Part shown: positions 12,335-21,887 of the stretch, in pieces
Layout of the letters: each line of letters begins with the position of its first letter
Numbering within the stretch: position 1 is the first letter of the stretch
Source: PVC group bacterium
Lineage (GTDB): Bacteria > Verrucomicrobiota > Kiritimatiellia > CAIKKV01 > CAITUY01
Assembly (NCBI GenBank): GCA_945870225.1
Contig: CAMBRF010000017.1
Coordinates: 1 to 64,000, forward strand
Length of the DNA stretch: 64,000 nucleotides
Reading direction: 5' to 3'
Notes under the pieces: generated by a model
Told to the model about the DNA's origin: nothing
What the model saw: only the letters and a program-made list of their open reading frames with translations
The model's database searches: none
Made by a program: the position numbers and the translations under genes

Positions 12335-13137
12335 GGTGTTATTCCGGTCAGAAGCAGGCCTAGTCCATTTGCCAGATTCCAGGTGCGTGCCGCAAGAAAA
12401 AAGGCCAGACAGCCTGCGATAAACAGCCCGTCGGACGGGCGAAATGAGGAGGGGTGCATCAGCCGGATCTCGCCCTCGAATCCGCGTGCCACCATGGCGC
12501 GGTGGATGCGCTCAGCTCGATCCATGGATCGCAGGAGCAGATGGCCGACCAGCGAGCCATACACACGCAGCCGCAGGGAACGTGACCCGCCGGTACGTAA
12601 CTCCACGCCGCGTATCATCCTAAACCCCTCGTCCGCCATAACGAACAGATAGCGATAGAGGAACAGCAGTTGCATCACAAAGACGCGGGGTACGCCAAGT
12701 TGCTCCAAGCCGGCACCCAGCCGGTGCATGCCGGTGCAGGCGACCAGTGACAAAGCCGCCCCGACCGTCAGGACGAACCGGAACATGATGGAGCCAAACG
12801 AGACCCATCCGCCGGAAATCATGAACGGCCCGAGGGCACCCACCGGTTCCCGATCCAGAAACGGATTAAAAACACCAATGATCAAGGCGAAGGGTGCGGC
12901 CACGAGTATTTTTTTCAGGATGAGCCTCAAGGGGATGCGGCCCACGGTGAGAAGGATGACGGGATAGAGCAGGAAGGGGGTCAGGGCGGACAGCTCATAC
13001 CGGGGGAACGACATCACAATGATGATGAACGCGAGGGTCACCACGGCCTTGGCTCGCGCGTCGAGTCGGTGCGCCGGGGTGTCCAGACGCCCCAGTTCGT
13101 CCAGCCGTCCAATATCGATCCAGTTCGCTGCTCCCAT
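12331..13137 (-). CDS. cbiQ: ECF transporter T component (CbiQ-type)
   Basis: 'HRLDARAKAVVTLAFI' N-terminus and 'RSMDRAERIHRAMVARGFEG' coupling motif; overlaps cbiO by 4 bp. Confidence 0.9.
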   Translation of the reverse strand: MGAANWIDIGRLDELGRLDTPAHRLDARAKAVVTLAFIIIVMSFPRYELSALTPFLLYPVILLTVGRIPLRLILKKILVAAPFALIIGVFNPFLDREPVGALGPFMISGGWVSFGSIMFRFVLTVGAALSLVACTGMHRLGAGLEQLGVPRVFVMQLLFLYRYLFVMADEGFRMIRGVELRTGGSRSLRLRVYGSLVGHLLLRSMDRAERIHRAMVARGFEGEIRLMHPSSFRPSDGLFIAGCLAFFLAARTWNLANGLGLLLTGITP

Positions 13138-13155
13138 GGAACTCCTGTTTCAATC

Positions 13156-14205
13156 TCACTCAGTCTTGGGCGCGCGGCGGCTCGAGTGTGCCTTGAGCGC
13201 GAAGCCCACCAGACTGGCTAACCCCAGAGTCAGCACTCCGCCCACAAGCCCCGAAACGGATGTCCCGGCGCTGACCGCAGGCCAGGGTTCCGGCGCGTTC
13301 TCTTTCACGTTTTTGGCTCCGGTCCCGTCTGCCTTGAATCCATAGTCGGGAAGAAAGGCCGTTTTTTTCTGCAAATGTGTCAGGTCTTTATGGAGACCTG
13401 CCTCCGGTCCTGAAACGTCTTTTCCCTCTGTGGCTTTGGCGAGGGACCACTCCAAACCGTCGGGATGAGTGGATGCAAACCAACTCGCCACACCACCCAT
13501 CACGGCGGCGGCGAGTGCCAATCCGATCAGCACAGGCCGCAGAGGGATCGACGATCCCGCTGCTGGATCCGGTGATAACGCTTCCGGGCGCGCTCGGGCG
13601 ACGAAGGACACCACGGCCGCGGTCGCCAAACCTTCGACGGTGCCAATCGCCAGATGAACCGGCAGCATCATGAGGACAAAGGTTTTGAAAGGTAATTCTG
13701 AGATACCGGACGCCGTCGTTTCAAGCACGACGCTCATCGCTCCCAGTTGCAGGCCCGCGACAGCGGCCATGATTGCGGCCAACCAGGCGCGCGAAGTGCT
13801 GTATTCGCCCTTGGTTAGGGGTCGATAGATTAGAGGAAAGGCGATGAATATCGGGAACGCCCCCATGTTGAACATATTGCAGCCCAGGGCCAGCAAGCCG
13901 CCATCCGCGAAGAAGAACGCCTGTACGGTCAGTACTGAGGCAATAACGAGGAAAGCCGCATAGGGTCCGAGCAGAACGGCTAGAATCAGTCCTCCAACGA
14001 GATGTCCGCTCGACCCTGTTCCGGGAATCGAAAAATTGATCATCTGAGCGGCGAAGATGAATGCACCCAGCACACCCATCATCGGGACAAGATTGTCCCG
14101 CAAGGATTGTTGGACCTTTCGGGCGCAGAAGGCGATCAACCCACCCGACACAACCCACATAGTCCCGCCAACGGCGGGTGAGATCAAAGCATCGGCCATA
14201 TGCAT
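13156..14205 (-). CDS. cbiM: CbiM/NikM-type S component with C-terminal PDGLE (CbiN-like) domain
   Basis: N-terminal Met-His 'MHMADALISPAVGG', 'GHLVGGLILAVLLGPYAAFLV', 'QAFFFADGGLLALGCNMFNMG', C-terminal 'STHPDGLEWSLA'; start moved to 14205 from ORF start 14265. Confidence 0.92.
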   Translation of the reverse strand: MHMADALISPAVGGTMWVVSGGLIAFCARKVQQSLRDNLVPMMGVLGAFIFAAQMINFSIPGTGSSGHLVGGLILAVLLGPYAAFLVIASVLTVQAFFFADGGLLALGCNMFNMGAFPIFIAFPLIYRPLTKGEYSTSRAWLAAIMAAVAGLQLGAMSVVLETTASGISELPFKTFVLMMLPVHLAIGTVEGLATAAVVSFVARARPEALSPDPAAGSSIPLRPVLIGLALAAAVMGGVASWFASTHPDGLEWSLAKATEGKDVSGPEAGLHKDLTHLQKKTAFLPDYGFKADGTGAKNVKENAPEPWPAVSAGTSVSGLVGGVLTLGLASLVGFALKAHSSRRAPKTE

Positions 14206-14238
14206 GTTTGGTTTGCCTCTTCTCTTGGCACGGCAGTA

Positions 14239-14265
14239 GTAATACATATCATATAAACATAACAC
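14239..14265. promoter_or_regulatory. Candidate NikR operator upstream of cbiMQO
   Basis: GTAATAC-N13-ATAACAC, 11/14 match to the Geobacter-type NikR consensus GTGTTAC-N13/14-GTAACAC as I recall it; nikR is present at 21888-22301. Confidence 0.45.
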
Positions 14266-14336
14266 TGCGCAAGTCGGCGATGACGTGAATCCCGCCTGTC
14301 TTGACTATTTGAGGTGGCTTGTCTATCGTCCCCCCC

Positions 14337-14606
14337 ATGAAGTTCGGTATGATAGTGTTGGCAGGCCTGCTCACCGCGCTCGCATCTGTCGTGTCGCTTG
14401 GTTCGACATCGCATTGCGAGAGCGATCACGAGGCGGAGAGCAACACCGAATGTGCCTGCGTCTGCTGCTGCGCGCCGACTCTCATCTGCCTCGAAGAGGC
14501 GAGCGGTCTGGCATCGCCTAGGTCTGCTCGCGCTGGTTCTACAGACATGATCTTCCCGGGAAGACTGTTGATTACCGACATCTTCCGTCCACCGACTTCC
14601 GCCTAA
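14337..14606 (+). CDS. Small secreted Cys-rich protein at head of RND efflux operon
   Basis: Signal-like N-terminus, 'CESDHEAESNTECACVCCCAPTLICLEE', C-terminal 'IFRPPTSA'; co-directional with the efflux genes. Confidence 0.6.
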   Translation: MKFGMIVLAGLLTALASVVSLGSTSHCESDHEAESNTECACVCCCAPTLICLEEASGLASPRSARAGSTDMIFPGRLLITDIFRPPTSA

Positions 14607-14726
14607 GGTCCCCCCTTCCCGTCGTTCGTTGTGCCTGCCTTGTGTTCTGGCGCTAATAACGGTCGTTCCATTGTCGCGCCTTACCCAGCGCCGCTGTCGC
14701 TCTTTTGTCAATCAATCGGAGGATTC

Positions 14727-16016
14727 ATGAATCAGATACCAGATTTTACGCACGCGAGCATTCGCGTTGTGTTCACGCTTGCCCTCATGGGCATGGGGGT
14801 GTGGGCAACCAACGCCCAATCGCAAAACGAACCGGAGGGGGTGCTTACCCTTGACCAGGCGCTTGAATTGGCGCTGATGCACAACACGGAACTGGCGGCA
14901 TTTTCGCACGGGGTTCGGGCGGCGGAAGGCAATGCACGGCAGGCTGGGGTCTTGCCGAACCCGGAATTGGAACTCGAGACAGGGGAGTTCGGCGGCTCCG
15001 GGGCGCGCAAGGGTTATGAGGGTGCTGAATCGTCCCTGCGTCTGACCCAGTCCCTCGAACTGGGAGGAAAACGAGGCAATCGGCAGCGCGTGGCCCTGTC
15101 GGAAGCACGCTTGGCCGGCTGGGATTACGAAGCGAAACGGCTCGATGTGCTTGCGCTCACCAAACAGGCGTTCATTGACGTCCTCCTGGCACAAGGCCAA
15201 CTCATCCTTGCGGAGTCTCAACTAGTTGTCGCCGAGGACGTGAGTAAGGCTGCGGCACAACGTGTAAAGTCTGGCAAGGTTCCCGTCCTGGAGGAAACGA
15301 AAGCAGGCGTCGAAGTGACATCCACCCGAATCGTGAGGGATCGGGCCAGGCGCGAATTAGATGCGGCCAGAAGACGTCTTGCGGCATCCTGGGGAGGGAT
15401 AAAGCCGGTGTTCAGGGAGGCCGGAGGTAACATGGATGCTGTCGCCGCCGTCCCGCCCTTGGGGAGACTCTCCCCTCTACTGGCCGACATGCCAGAGGTC
15501 GCCCGCTGGAACGAGGAAGTGGCGAAGGCCAGAGAATCTCTCGCTCTGGCCAAAGCGACGCGCCTCCCGGATATCGGCGTAAGCGTTGGTATCAGCCGCT
15601 TCGAGGAAGATGGCACCTATGCCGGAACCGCAGGCCTTTCGCTGCCTCTCCCTCTTTTCGACCGCAATTCCGGCGGCATTGTTTCAGCCAAACATCTGGA
15701 AAGTCGCGCGGAGTGCGAACAACGCGCCGCCCATTTACGTGCTACGACCGCTCTGGTTGAAGCCCATAGCCGGCTCGAAACGGCGAGGGCAGAGGCGCTC
15801 ACAACCAAGGCCGAGTTGCTTCCCGGTGCCCAGCAAGCCTTCGATGCGGCACAGACAGGCTATCAAGAAGGAAAATACGGGCACTTGGAGGTGCTGGACA
15901 CTCAGCGGACGCTTAACGAAGCCAAGACACGTTATCTGGATATTCTGGCCGCCTATCACAAGGCGGCGGCCGACGTGGAACGACTGATTGGTGCCCCACT
16001 TAAAACAATTCAATAA
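14727..16016 (+). CDS. TolC-family outer-membrane efflux protein (CusC/CzcC type)
   Basis: Signal peptide, paired OEP repeats ('VLTLDQALELALMHN', 'RLTQSLELGGKRGNR', 'KYGHLEVLDTQRTLNEAKTRYLDILAAYHKAAADVERLIG'); SD CGGAGGA. Confidence 0.92.
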   Translation: MNQIPDFTHASIRVVFTLALMGMGVWATNAQSQNEPEGVLTLDQALELALMHNTELAAFSHGVRAAEGNARQAGVLPNPELELETGEFGGSGARKGYEGAESSLRLTQSLELGGKRGNRQRVALSEARLAGWDYEAKRLDVLALTKQAFIDVLLAQGQLILAESQLVVAEDVSKAAAQRVKSGKVPVLEETKAGVEVTSTRIVRDRARRELDAARRRLAASWGGIKPVFREAGGNMDAVAAVPPLGRLSPLLADMPEVARWNEEVAKARESLALAKATRLPDIGVSVGISRFEEDGTYAGTAGLSLPLPLFDRNSGGIVSAKHLESRAECEQRAAHLRATTALVEAHSRLETARAEALTTKAELLPGAQQAFDAAQTGYQEGKYGHLEVLDTQRTLNEAKTRYLDILAAYHKAAADVERLIGAPLKTIQ

Positions 16017-16036
16017 GCAAAACAGCGAGGAACACA

Positions 16037-17377
16037 ATGAAGACGAACGAAGGAAGATGGACGGTTATTCGCGGGCTCTGCGCCCTGTTGGCCGTTTTGG
16101 TGGCGGCGAGCGGATGCGGCAAGGAGAAGTCCGACAAACCTGTCGCACCCGTGGCGGAGGCGGTCGACGAAAAAGAGGCGGCTGTGACCCCATCGGCAAC
16201 TCTTGAGGAACGGTTATCTGCGAAGTGCGAATGCGGCATACCCATTTATAAGTGTGCCGAATGCCGCTACGAAGCCGGTATCGTGAAACTGGCCCCCAGC
16301 CTTTTGAAGAGGGCGGATGGCGGCGGCTTGGTTCAAACGCAGACAGTCATGCGCACCAAGGTGTCCGCGGCATTGCCGACCACCGGAGAGATTGCGCTCA
16401 ACGAGAATGCGGCGGTTCATATCAGCCCCCGTATTGCCGGTATCGTCGAGTCCGTCTCCGTGGATATCGGGGCGCGCGTCAAGGCGGGTGACACGTTGCT
16501 TACTCTGGCCAGCGTGGAACTTGGTAAAACCCTGGCGGAATACGAGCGTAACCGGACCTTAAGCGATCTGACCGAGAAGGTGTTCGCACGGGAAACGAAG
16601 CTCAGGGAGCAGAAGGTGGGCTCCGAACAGGATATGATCGACGCCCAGATGACTTATGAACAGCACCGCACCGACCTGAAGGCGTCCGAACAAACCCTTC
16701 ACGTGCTGGGCTTGACGGAGGAGGATCTGGCCGCGATACGCGTTCCTTCGCACAGCGCGGTGGCGGTGCGATTGCCTGTTCGAGCACCCGTCTCCGGAAC
16801 GATCATCGAGAAACACGCCGTACCTGGAGAAATGGCGGAGGCCGGAAAAGACCTGATGCTGCTCTCCGATCTGACCACGGTATGGGTCTGGGCCAACGTC
16901 CAATCGCGCGATCTCGCGCCCCTGCTTCAGGCCGAGAAACGCGGGGCCGTTGCGGTCGAGGTCATGGTGTCTGCCTTCTCCGACCGTCAGTTCAAGGGTA
17001 CGCTCGATTACGTGGGCGCGACCATGAACGAGCAAACCCGTACAGTGAAAGTGCGCGCCACCGTCAAAAATCCTGACTTTGAACTGCGCCCCGGAATGTT
17101 CTGTGACGTTGCCATCTCTCTCGCCAATGGACAGGCTGAAGAGAGTTTGGTGGTGCCGCGCGCCGCTGTGCTCGCGGACGAGGGCAAGTTCTTTGTCTTC
17201 AAGCACTGGAAGGATGACTTCTTTGTGCGACAGGACGTGCGCAAGGGGCGCGACTTCTTCGGCATGGTGGAGATTCTAGACGGTCTGCAGGCCGGTGAGA
17301 CGGTCGCGGTAGAGGGGGCTTTCCTGCTCAAGTCGGACGTGCTGCGCGAGAAAATGGGCGCCGGTTGCGCTGACTAA
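16037..17377 (+). CDS. Efflux RND periplasmic adaptor (CusB/CzcB type)
   Basis: Lipoprotein-like N-terminus, Cys cluster 'KCECGIPIYKCAECRYEAGIVKL', 'ISPRIAGIVESVSVDIGARVKAGDTLLTLAS'. Confidence 0.92.
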   Translation: MKTNEGRWTVIRGLCALLAVLVAASGCGKEKSDKPVAPVAEAVDEKEAAVTPSATLEERLSAKCECGIPIYKCAECRYEAGIVKLAPSLLKRADGGGLVQTQTVMRTKVSAALPTTGEIALNENAAVHISPRIAGIVESVSVDIGARVKAGDTLLTLASVELGKTLAEYERNRTLSDLTEKVFARETKLREQKVGSEQDMIDAQMTYEQHRTDLKASEQTLHVLGLTEEDLAAIRVPSHSAVAVRLPVRAPVSGTIIEKHAVPGEMAEAGKDLMLLSDLTTVWVWANVQSRDLAPLLQAEKRGAVAVEVMVSAFSDRQFKGTLDYVGATMNEQTRTVKVRATVKNPDFELRPGMFCDVAISLANGQAEESLVVPRAAVLADEGKFFVFKHWKDDFFVRQDVRKGRDFFGMVEILDGLQAGETVAVEGAFLLKSDVLREKMGAGCAD

Positions 17378-17397
17378 CCAACGGAAGGATTCTCACC

Positions 17398-20300
17398 ATG
17401 TTCGACAAACTTATTCGCTTTGTGTTGCACCAGCGCTTGCTGGTCATTCTCGGAACGCTCATCGTGGCGGGTGCCGGTCTGTTCGCCTGGAAGACGTTGC
17501 CAGTCGATGCGTTTCCTGACGTCACCAACGTTCAGGTGATGATTCTCACCGACGCGCCGGGTTTGGCCCCGCTCGACGTGGAACAGCAAGTCACTGCTCC
17601 AATCGAACTCGCCATGCAAGGACTGCCGGGCGTGACTCAGGTGCGTTCCCTCTCGAAGGCGGCGCTCTCGCAGGTTATCATCGCGCTGGATGACGGCGTG
17701 GATCTCTATTTCGCCAGGCAACTGGTGTTCCAGCGATTGCAGTCCGCCAAAGAGCAACTGCCCGATTGGGCCGAGCCGGAGATGGGGCCGATCAGCACGG
17801 GTCTCGGCGAAATCTACCAGTACACGCTGGAGAGCGACGCCCACACGCCGATGGAATTGCGGACCATTCAGGATTGGTATATCGCCCCGCAGTTGCGAAC
17901 CATTCCGGGCATCAACGAAGTCAATAGCTTCGGCGGCTTCGTAAAGCAATACCATGTGCTCGTGGACCAGAACCGCCTCCTCAAGTACGGCATTACGTTG
18001 CCTGATGTTTTGGAGGCTATCGAGCGCAACAACGCCAATGCCGGCGGTAACTTTCTGGTGCGGGACTGGGAACAGGCCTACGTGCGGAGTCTCGGGCTGA
18101 TCAGGGGAATTGACGACATTGAGAATATCGTGCTTCACGCTCAGGATGGCGCGCCCGTGTTCCTGCGCGATGTGGCCACCGTCAAACTCGGTCCCGAAAC
18201 CCGGTCGGGCGCGGTGACTCGCGATGGCAAGGGTGAAGCCGTGGCCGGCATGACCATCATGCTCAAGGATCAGAACTCCAAGGTGGTGGTGGATGCCGTC
18301 AAGAAGGCGATTCCAAAGATTCAGGCCGGCCTGCCACGGGGGGTCAAGATCAACCCCTTCTACGATCGAACCGCGCTGATCCAAGCCTGCATTCGCACGG
18401 TGGCGGATGCCCTCTGGCAGGGAGGACTGCTCGTCATTCTCGTCCTATTCCTATTCCTGGGAAACCTGCGCGCGGCTTTGATCGTAGCGCTGTCCCTGCC
18501 GCTGACCGCATTCTTTGCATTCATTCTGATGAAAACCCAGGGGGTGACGGCGAATTTGATGAGCTTGGGAGGACTGGCCATTGCCTTGGGGATGATTGTC
18601 GATGCGTCGATCGTTGTCTGCGAGAACATCTCAAGGCACCTTTCCGAAAAAAAGGGCCGTGGGTTGTTGAGATTGGAGACCATTTACGAGGCGGTTCGTG
18701 AAGTGGCACGGCCAGTGGTCTTTGCGATTCTAATCATCATCATCGTGTTCCTGCCGCTTTTCTCGCTTCAGCAGATGGAAGGGAAGATGTTTCGTCCATT
18801 GGCCCTGACCATGTGCTTTGCCATGGTGGGTTCGCTCCTGGTCGCGCTCACCATCATTCCGGTACTGTGCTCCTTCTTCATGCGCGCGCAAGGGGAATGC
18901 CGGGACAACGCGGTCATACGCCTCGTCAAACGCGGCTATCTGCCGGTACTCGCCTTCTCACTGCGGCGGCCAAGGGCCCTGGTGGTGGGTGCCAGTGTGT
19001 TGCTTGCCGGCGCCCTGGCGCTGGCGCCGTTGCTGGGCACGGAGTTCCTGCCGCAGTTGGATGAGGGGGCCATCGCCATCAACGTGGTTCGGTTGCCATC
19101 CGCATCGTTGGACGGCTCGGTCGCTGTGGGCACGGAGATCGAACGTCGGATCCTCGCGCACTTTCCGGAGGTTCGGACGGTTGTCACCAAGACCGGGCGT
19201 GCGGAAATCTCCGAGGATCCCATGGGGCCCGAGCAGAACGACGTCGTCATCATGCTGCATCCCAAGGGAGAGTGGAAAAGCAAACGGTCCAAACCTGAAC
19301 TCGTGGCGGCGATGCAGGAGGAACTGGCGGTTATACCGGGGATTCGCTTGTCCTTTTCCCAGCCCATCGCCTTGCGTGTGAACGAGTTGATTTCCGGGAT
19401 CAAGAGCGATCTGGCCATCAAGTTCTTTGGCTCCGACCTGGAAATACTGCGGGAGAACGCCAACCGTGCGGCAGCGCTTATGAAAGGCATTCCTGGAGCC
19501 GAGGATGTGAGAGTCGAGCAGGTTTCGGGATTTCCGCAGGTGGAAATCGTGCCTGACCGCAAGGCCATCGCCCGGCACAAGATCAACATCGCGGACATCA
19601 ACGAACTCGTCGAAACTGCGGTGGGCGGCAAGGTTGCCTCGACGGTCGTCGAACAGGAGAAACGCTTCGCGATTTTGGTGCGCTTCCCCGTTGAGTTGCG
19701 GCGCGACATCCCGGAGTTGGAACGACTTCTTGTGCCATCGCCTGACGGTGCCCGTATCCCTTTGGGGGAACTGGCCGAAATACGAGAAGTGGAAGCGCCC
19801 GCGCAGGTTAGCCGTGAAAACGGGATGCGCCGCGTGGTCGTCGAGTGCAATATCAGAGGGCGTGACATGGGTGGATTCGTGGCGGAAGTCCGCAAGGCGA
19901 TTCAACCGGTTGTCGGGGCGCTGCCCGAAGGCTATTTCGCCGACATTGGCGGCCAGTTCGAAAACCAGCAACGTGCCATGCGGCGACTGTCCATTGTCAT
20001 CCCGGTATCTCTGCTATTGATCTTCCTGATGCTATTTTCGGCATTCAATTCAATGAAGAGCGCATTGCTGGTTCTGGTGAACCTGCCGTTTGCCCTGATC
20101 GGAGGGATTCTCATCATCGTCCTGTTGAAAATCCCCCTGAGCGTCTCGGCATCCATCGGGTTCATTGCGCTGTTTGGCATAGCGGTTGAGAACGGCGTGC
20201 TGCTCGTCTCCTTCTTTGATCAATTACGCAAGGAGGGAATGAGTCCCAAAGATGCCGTGCAACGCGGTTGCGAGCTGCGCTTAAGGCCGCTCATGATGAC

Positions 20301-20511
20301 GGCGATGACGACTTTGCTGGGGTTGTTGCCATTGGTGTGGGCCACAGGAAGCGGGTCCGAGATTCAACGACCGCTGGCGGCCGTGGTGCTTGGCGGGATG
20401 GTATCGGCTATGTTGTTAACGCTCATTGTGTTGCCGGCGCTGTACTATCTGGTTGAAAGTTACAGGGAAAAGAAGGATGAAAAGCTAACAGACATGGAGA
20501 TAAAGTCATGA
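17398..20511 (+). CDS. Heavy-metal RND efflux pump (CusA/CzcA family)
   Basis: 1037 aa, 'DAFPDVTNVQVMILTDAPGLAPLDVEQQVTAPIE', 'GGLAIALGMIVDASIVVCEN', 'SIGFIALFGIAVENGVLLVSFFDQL'. Confidence 0.96.
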   Translation: MFDKLIRFVLHQRLLVILGTLIVAGAGLFAWKTLPVDAFPDVTNVQVMILTDAPGLAPLDVEQQVTAPIELAMQGLPGVTQVRSLSKAALSQVIIALDDGVDLYFARQLVFQRLQSAKEQLPDWAEPEMGPISTGLGEIYQYTLESDAHTPMELRTIQDWYIAPQLRTIPGINEVNSFGGFVKQYHVLVDQNRLLKYGITLPDVLEAIERNNANAGGNFLVRDWEQAYVRSLGLIRGIDDIENIVLHAQDGAPVFLRDVATVKLGPETRSGAVTRDGKGEAVAGMTIMLKDQNSKVVVDAVKKAIPKIQAGLPRGVKINPFYDRTALIQACIRTVADALWQGGLLVILVLFLFLGNLRAALIVALSLPLTAFFAFILMKTQGVTANLMSLGGLAIALGMIVDASIVVCENISRHLSEKKGRGLLRLETIYEAVREVARPVVFAILIIIIVFLPLFSLQQMEGKMFRPLALTMCFAMVGSLLVALTIIPVLCSFFMRAQGECRDNAVIRLVKRGYLPVLAFSLRRPRALVVGASVLLAGALALAPLLGTEFLPQLDEGAIAINVVRLPSASLDGSVAVGTEIERRILAHFPEVRTVVTKTGRAEISEDPMGPEQNDVVIMLHPKGEWKSKRSKPELVAAMQEELAVIPGIRLSFSQPIALRVNELISGIKSDLAIKFFGSDLEILRENANRAAALMKGIPGAEDVRVEQVSGFPQVEIVPDRKAIARHKINIADINELVETAVGGKVASTVVEQEKRFAILVRFPVELRRDIPELERLLVPSPDGARIPLGELAEIREVEAPAQVSRENGMRRVVVECNIRGRDMGGFVAEVRKAIQPVVGALPEGYFADIGGQFENQQRAMRRLSIVIPVSLLLIFLMLFSAFNSMKSALLVLVNLPFALIGGILIIVLLKIPLSVSASIGFIALFGIAVENGVLLVSFFDQLRKEGMSPKDAVQRGCELRLRPLMMTAMTTLLGLLPLVWATGSGSEIQRPLAAVVLGGMVSAMLLTLIVLPALYYLVESYREKKDEKLTDMEIKS

Positions 20512-20849
20512 AGGCCATTGTCGCATATGTTCAACCGTTCATGCTGGAAAAAATCATGGATGCGTTACGAGCGAAGAGAATTCACGGGGTGACCGTGATC
20601 CAGTGCTTGGGGTTCGGGCGCCGGATTGATGGAAACAGTCCGCACTACGAAGACCCGGCGGTGGAGTTGGGTTTCGCGCCAAAAAACAAAATTGAGGTTG
20701 TCTGCCGGGATGATGAAGTGCCAACAATTGTTCAAACAATCCGGGAGAGTGCGCATACCGGTCGGCATGGTGACGGGAAGATTTTTGTGACGGAAGTGAC
20801 ACTCGCCGTTGATGTGCGGACGGGCGAGGAGGGCGAGTCGATCTTGTAG
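20508..20849 (+). CDS. PII-like (GlnB superfamily) protein
   Basis: 'TGRHGDGKIFVTEVTLAVDVRTGEEGE' matches the PII nucleotide-binding segment; ATGA overlap with the RND pump. Confidence 0.85.
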   Translation: MKAIVAYVQPFMLEKIMDALRAKRIHGVTVIQCLGFGRRIDGNSPHYEDPAVELGFAPKNKIEVVCRDDEVPTIVQTIRESAHTGRHGDGKIFVTEVTLAVDVRTGEEGESIL

Positions 20850-20942
20850 GCCAGGGAGACGCTTTTATATTGTTTGCCGCAATAATCCCCGGGGTATCTC
20901 GCGCTTGAATCCCCCGGGGGGATGATCTACCTTCACGGCGTA

Positions 20943-21887
20943 ATGAAAATGAAATATCAAACCATGAAGACAAGATCGTCGCCGGGGTATGCGACCCTGC
21001 TGGGACTGGCCCTTCTGATCGCCGCTCCGTGGGAGCTGGCGCAAACCTCGCGTGCTGCCGCCAAGCCGGAGGGGGCGACCCCGGTCAAGATCATGACCTC
21101 ATTCTATCCAATGCATATCGCCACGCTGAATGTGACGAAAGAGATACCGGGTGTCGAAGTCCTGAACCTTGCCAAACCGCAAACCGGCTGTTTGCATGAC
21201 TACCAGATGACCACCGACGATATGACGCATCTATTGGGGGCGACTGTTTTTGTCGTGAATGGCGCGGGGATGGAATCGTTTCTCGACAAAGTCGTGGCAG
21301 AACGGCCCGCGCTAAAGATCGTCAGAGCCAGCGAAGGCGTTGAACTGATTAGAGGCAGGGAAGGTGATAATCCGCATATCTGGGTCAGTGTGTCGCTGCA
21401 TATCAGGCAGGTTGAAAACATTGCGGCGCAACTGGCGACGGCGGACGCGGCGCATGCCGACCTGTACAGAAAAAATGCCGCGGACTATGTTGCCCGGTTG
21501 GAGCAACTGCGCCAGAAGATGCGCGATGGGTTAAAGGATATTCAAACCCGCGACATCATCACGTTTCATGAGGCGTTCCCGTATTTTGCCAGGGAGTTCA
21601 ACCTCAACATCGTGGCCGTGATCGAGCGCGAGCCCGGCTCCCAGCCTAGTGCGAGGGAACTGGCCAGAACGATTGGGATTGTCAAAAAAGCCAAGGTCAA
21701 AGTCCTGTTCGCCGAACCGCAATACCCGTCCAAGGCGGCGGACGCCATTGCCCGTGACAGCGGGGGCAAGGTGTACACGTTGGACCCCGGCGTGACGGGG
21801 CCCGTGAAGGCGGACGCCTATATTGAGATTATGGAGAATAATCTGGCCGAGTTGCGGCGAGCGCTGAATCGGCCCCCCGCCGAGTAA
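20943..21887 (+). CDS. ZnuA-like metal ABC transporter substrate-binding protein (no ABC partner in the window)
   Basis: 'MTSFYPMHIATLNVTKEIPGVEVLNL', 'HDYQMTTDDM', 'DNPHIWVS', 'FHEAFPYFAREFNLNIV', 'FAEPQYPSKAADAIARDSGGKVYTLDP'. Confidence 0.88.
   Translation: MKMKYQTMKTRSSPGYATLLGLALLIAAPWELAQTSRAAAKPEGATPVKIMTSFYPMHIATLNVTKEIPGVEVLNLAKPQTGCLHDYQMTTDDMTHLLGATVFVVNGAGMESFLDKVVAERPALKIVRASEGVELIRGREGDNPHIWVSVSLHIRQVENIAAQLATADAAHADLYRKNAADYVARLEQLRQKMRDGLKDIQTRDIITFHEAFPYFAREFNLNIVAVIEREPGSQPSARELARTIGIVKKAKVKVLFAEPQYPSKAADAIARDSGGKVYTLDPGVTGPVKADAYIEIMENNLAELRRALNRPPAE

Noticed and set aside
14206-14336. Cobalamin or NiCo riboswitch upstream of cbiM
   Set aside because: No recognisable conserved boxes; the region is short and contains a NikR-like dyad instead.
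14266-14521. ORF 14285-14521
   Set aside because: Alternative frame across the better-supported Cys-rich ORF at 14337-14606.
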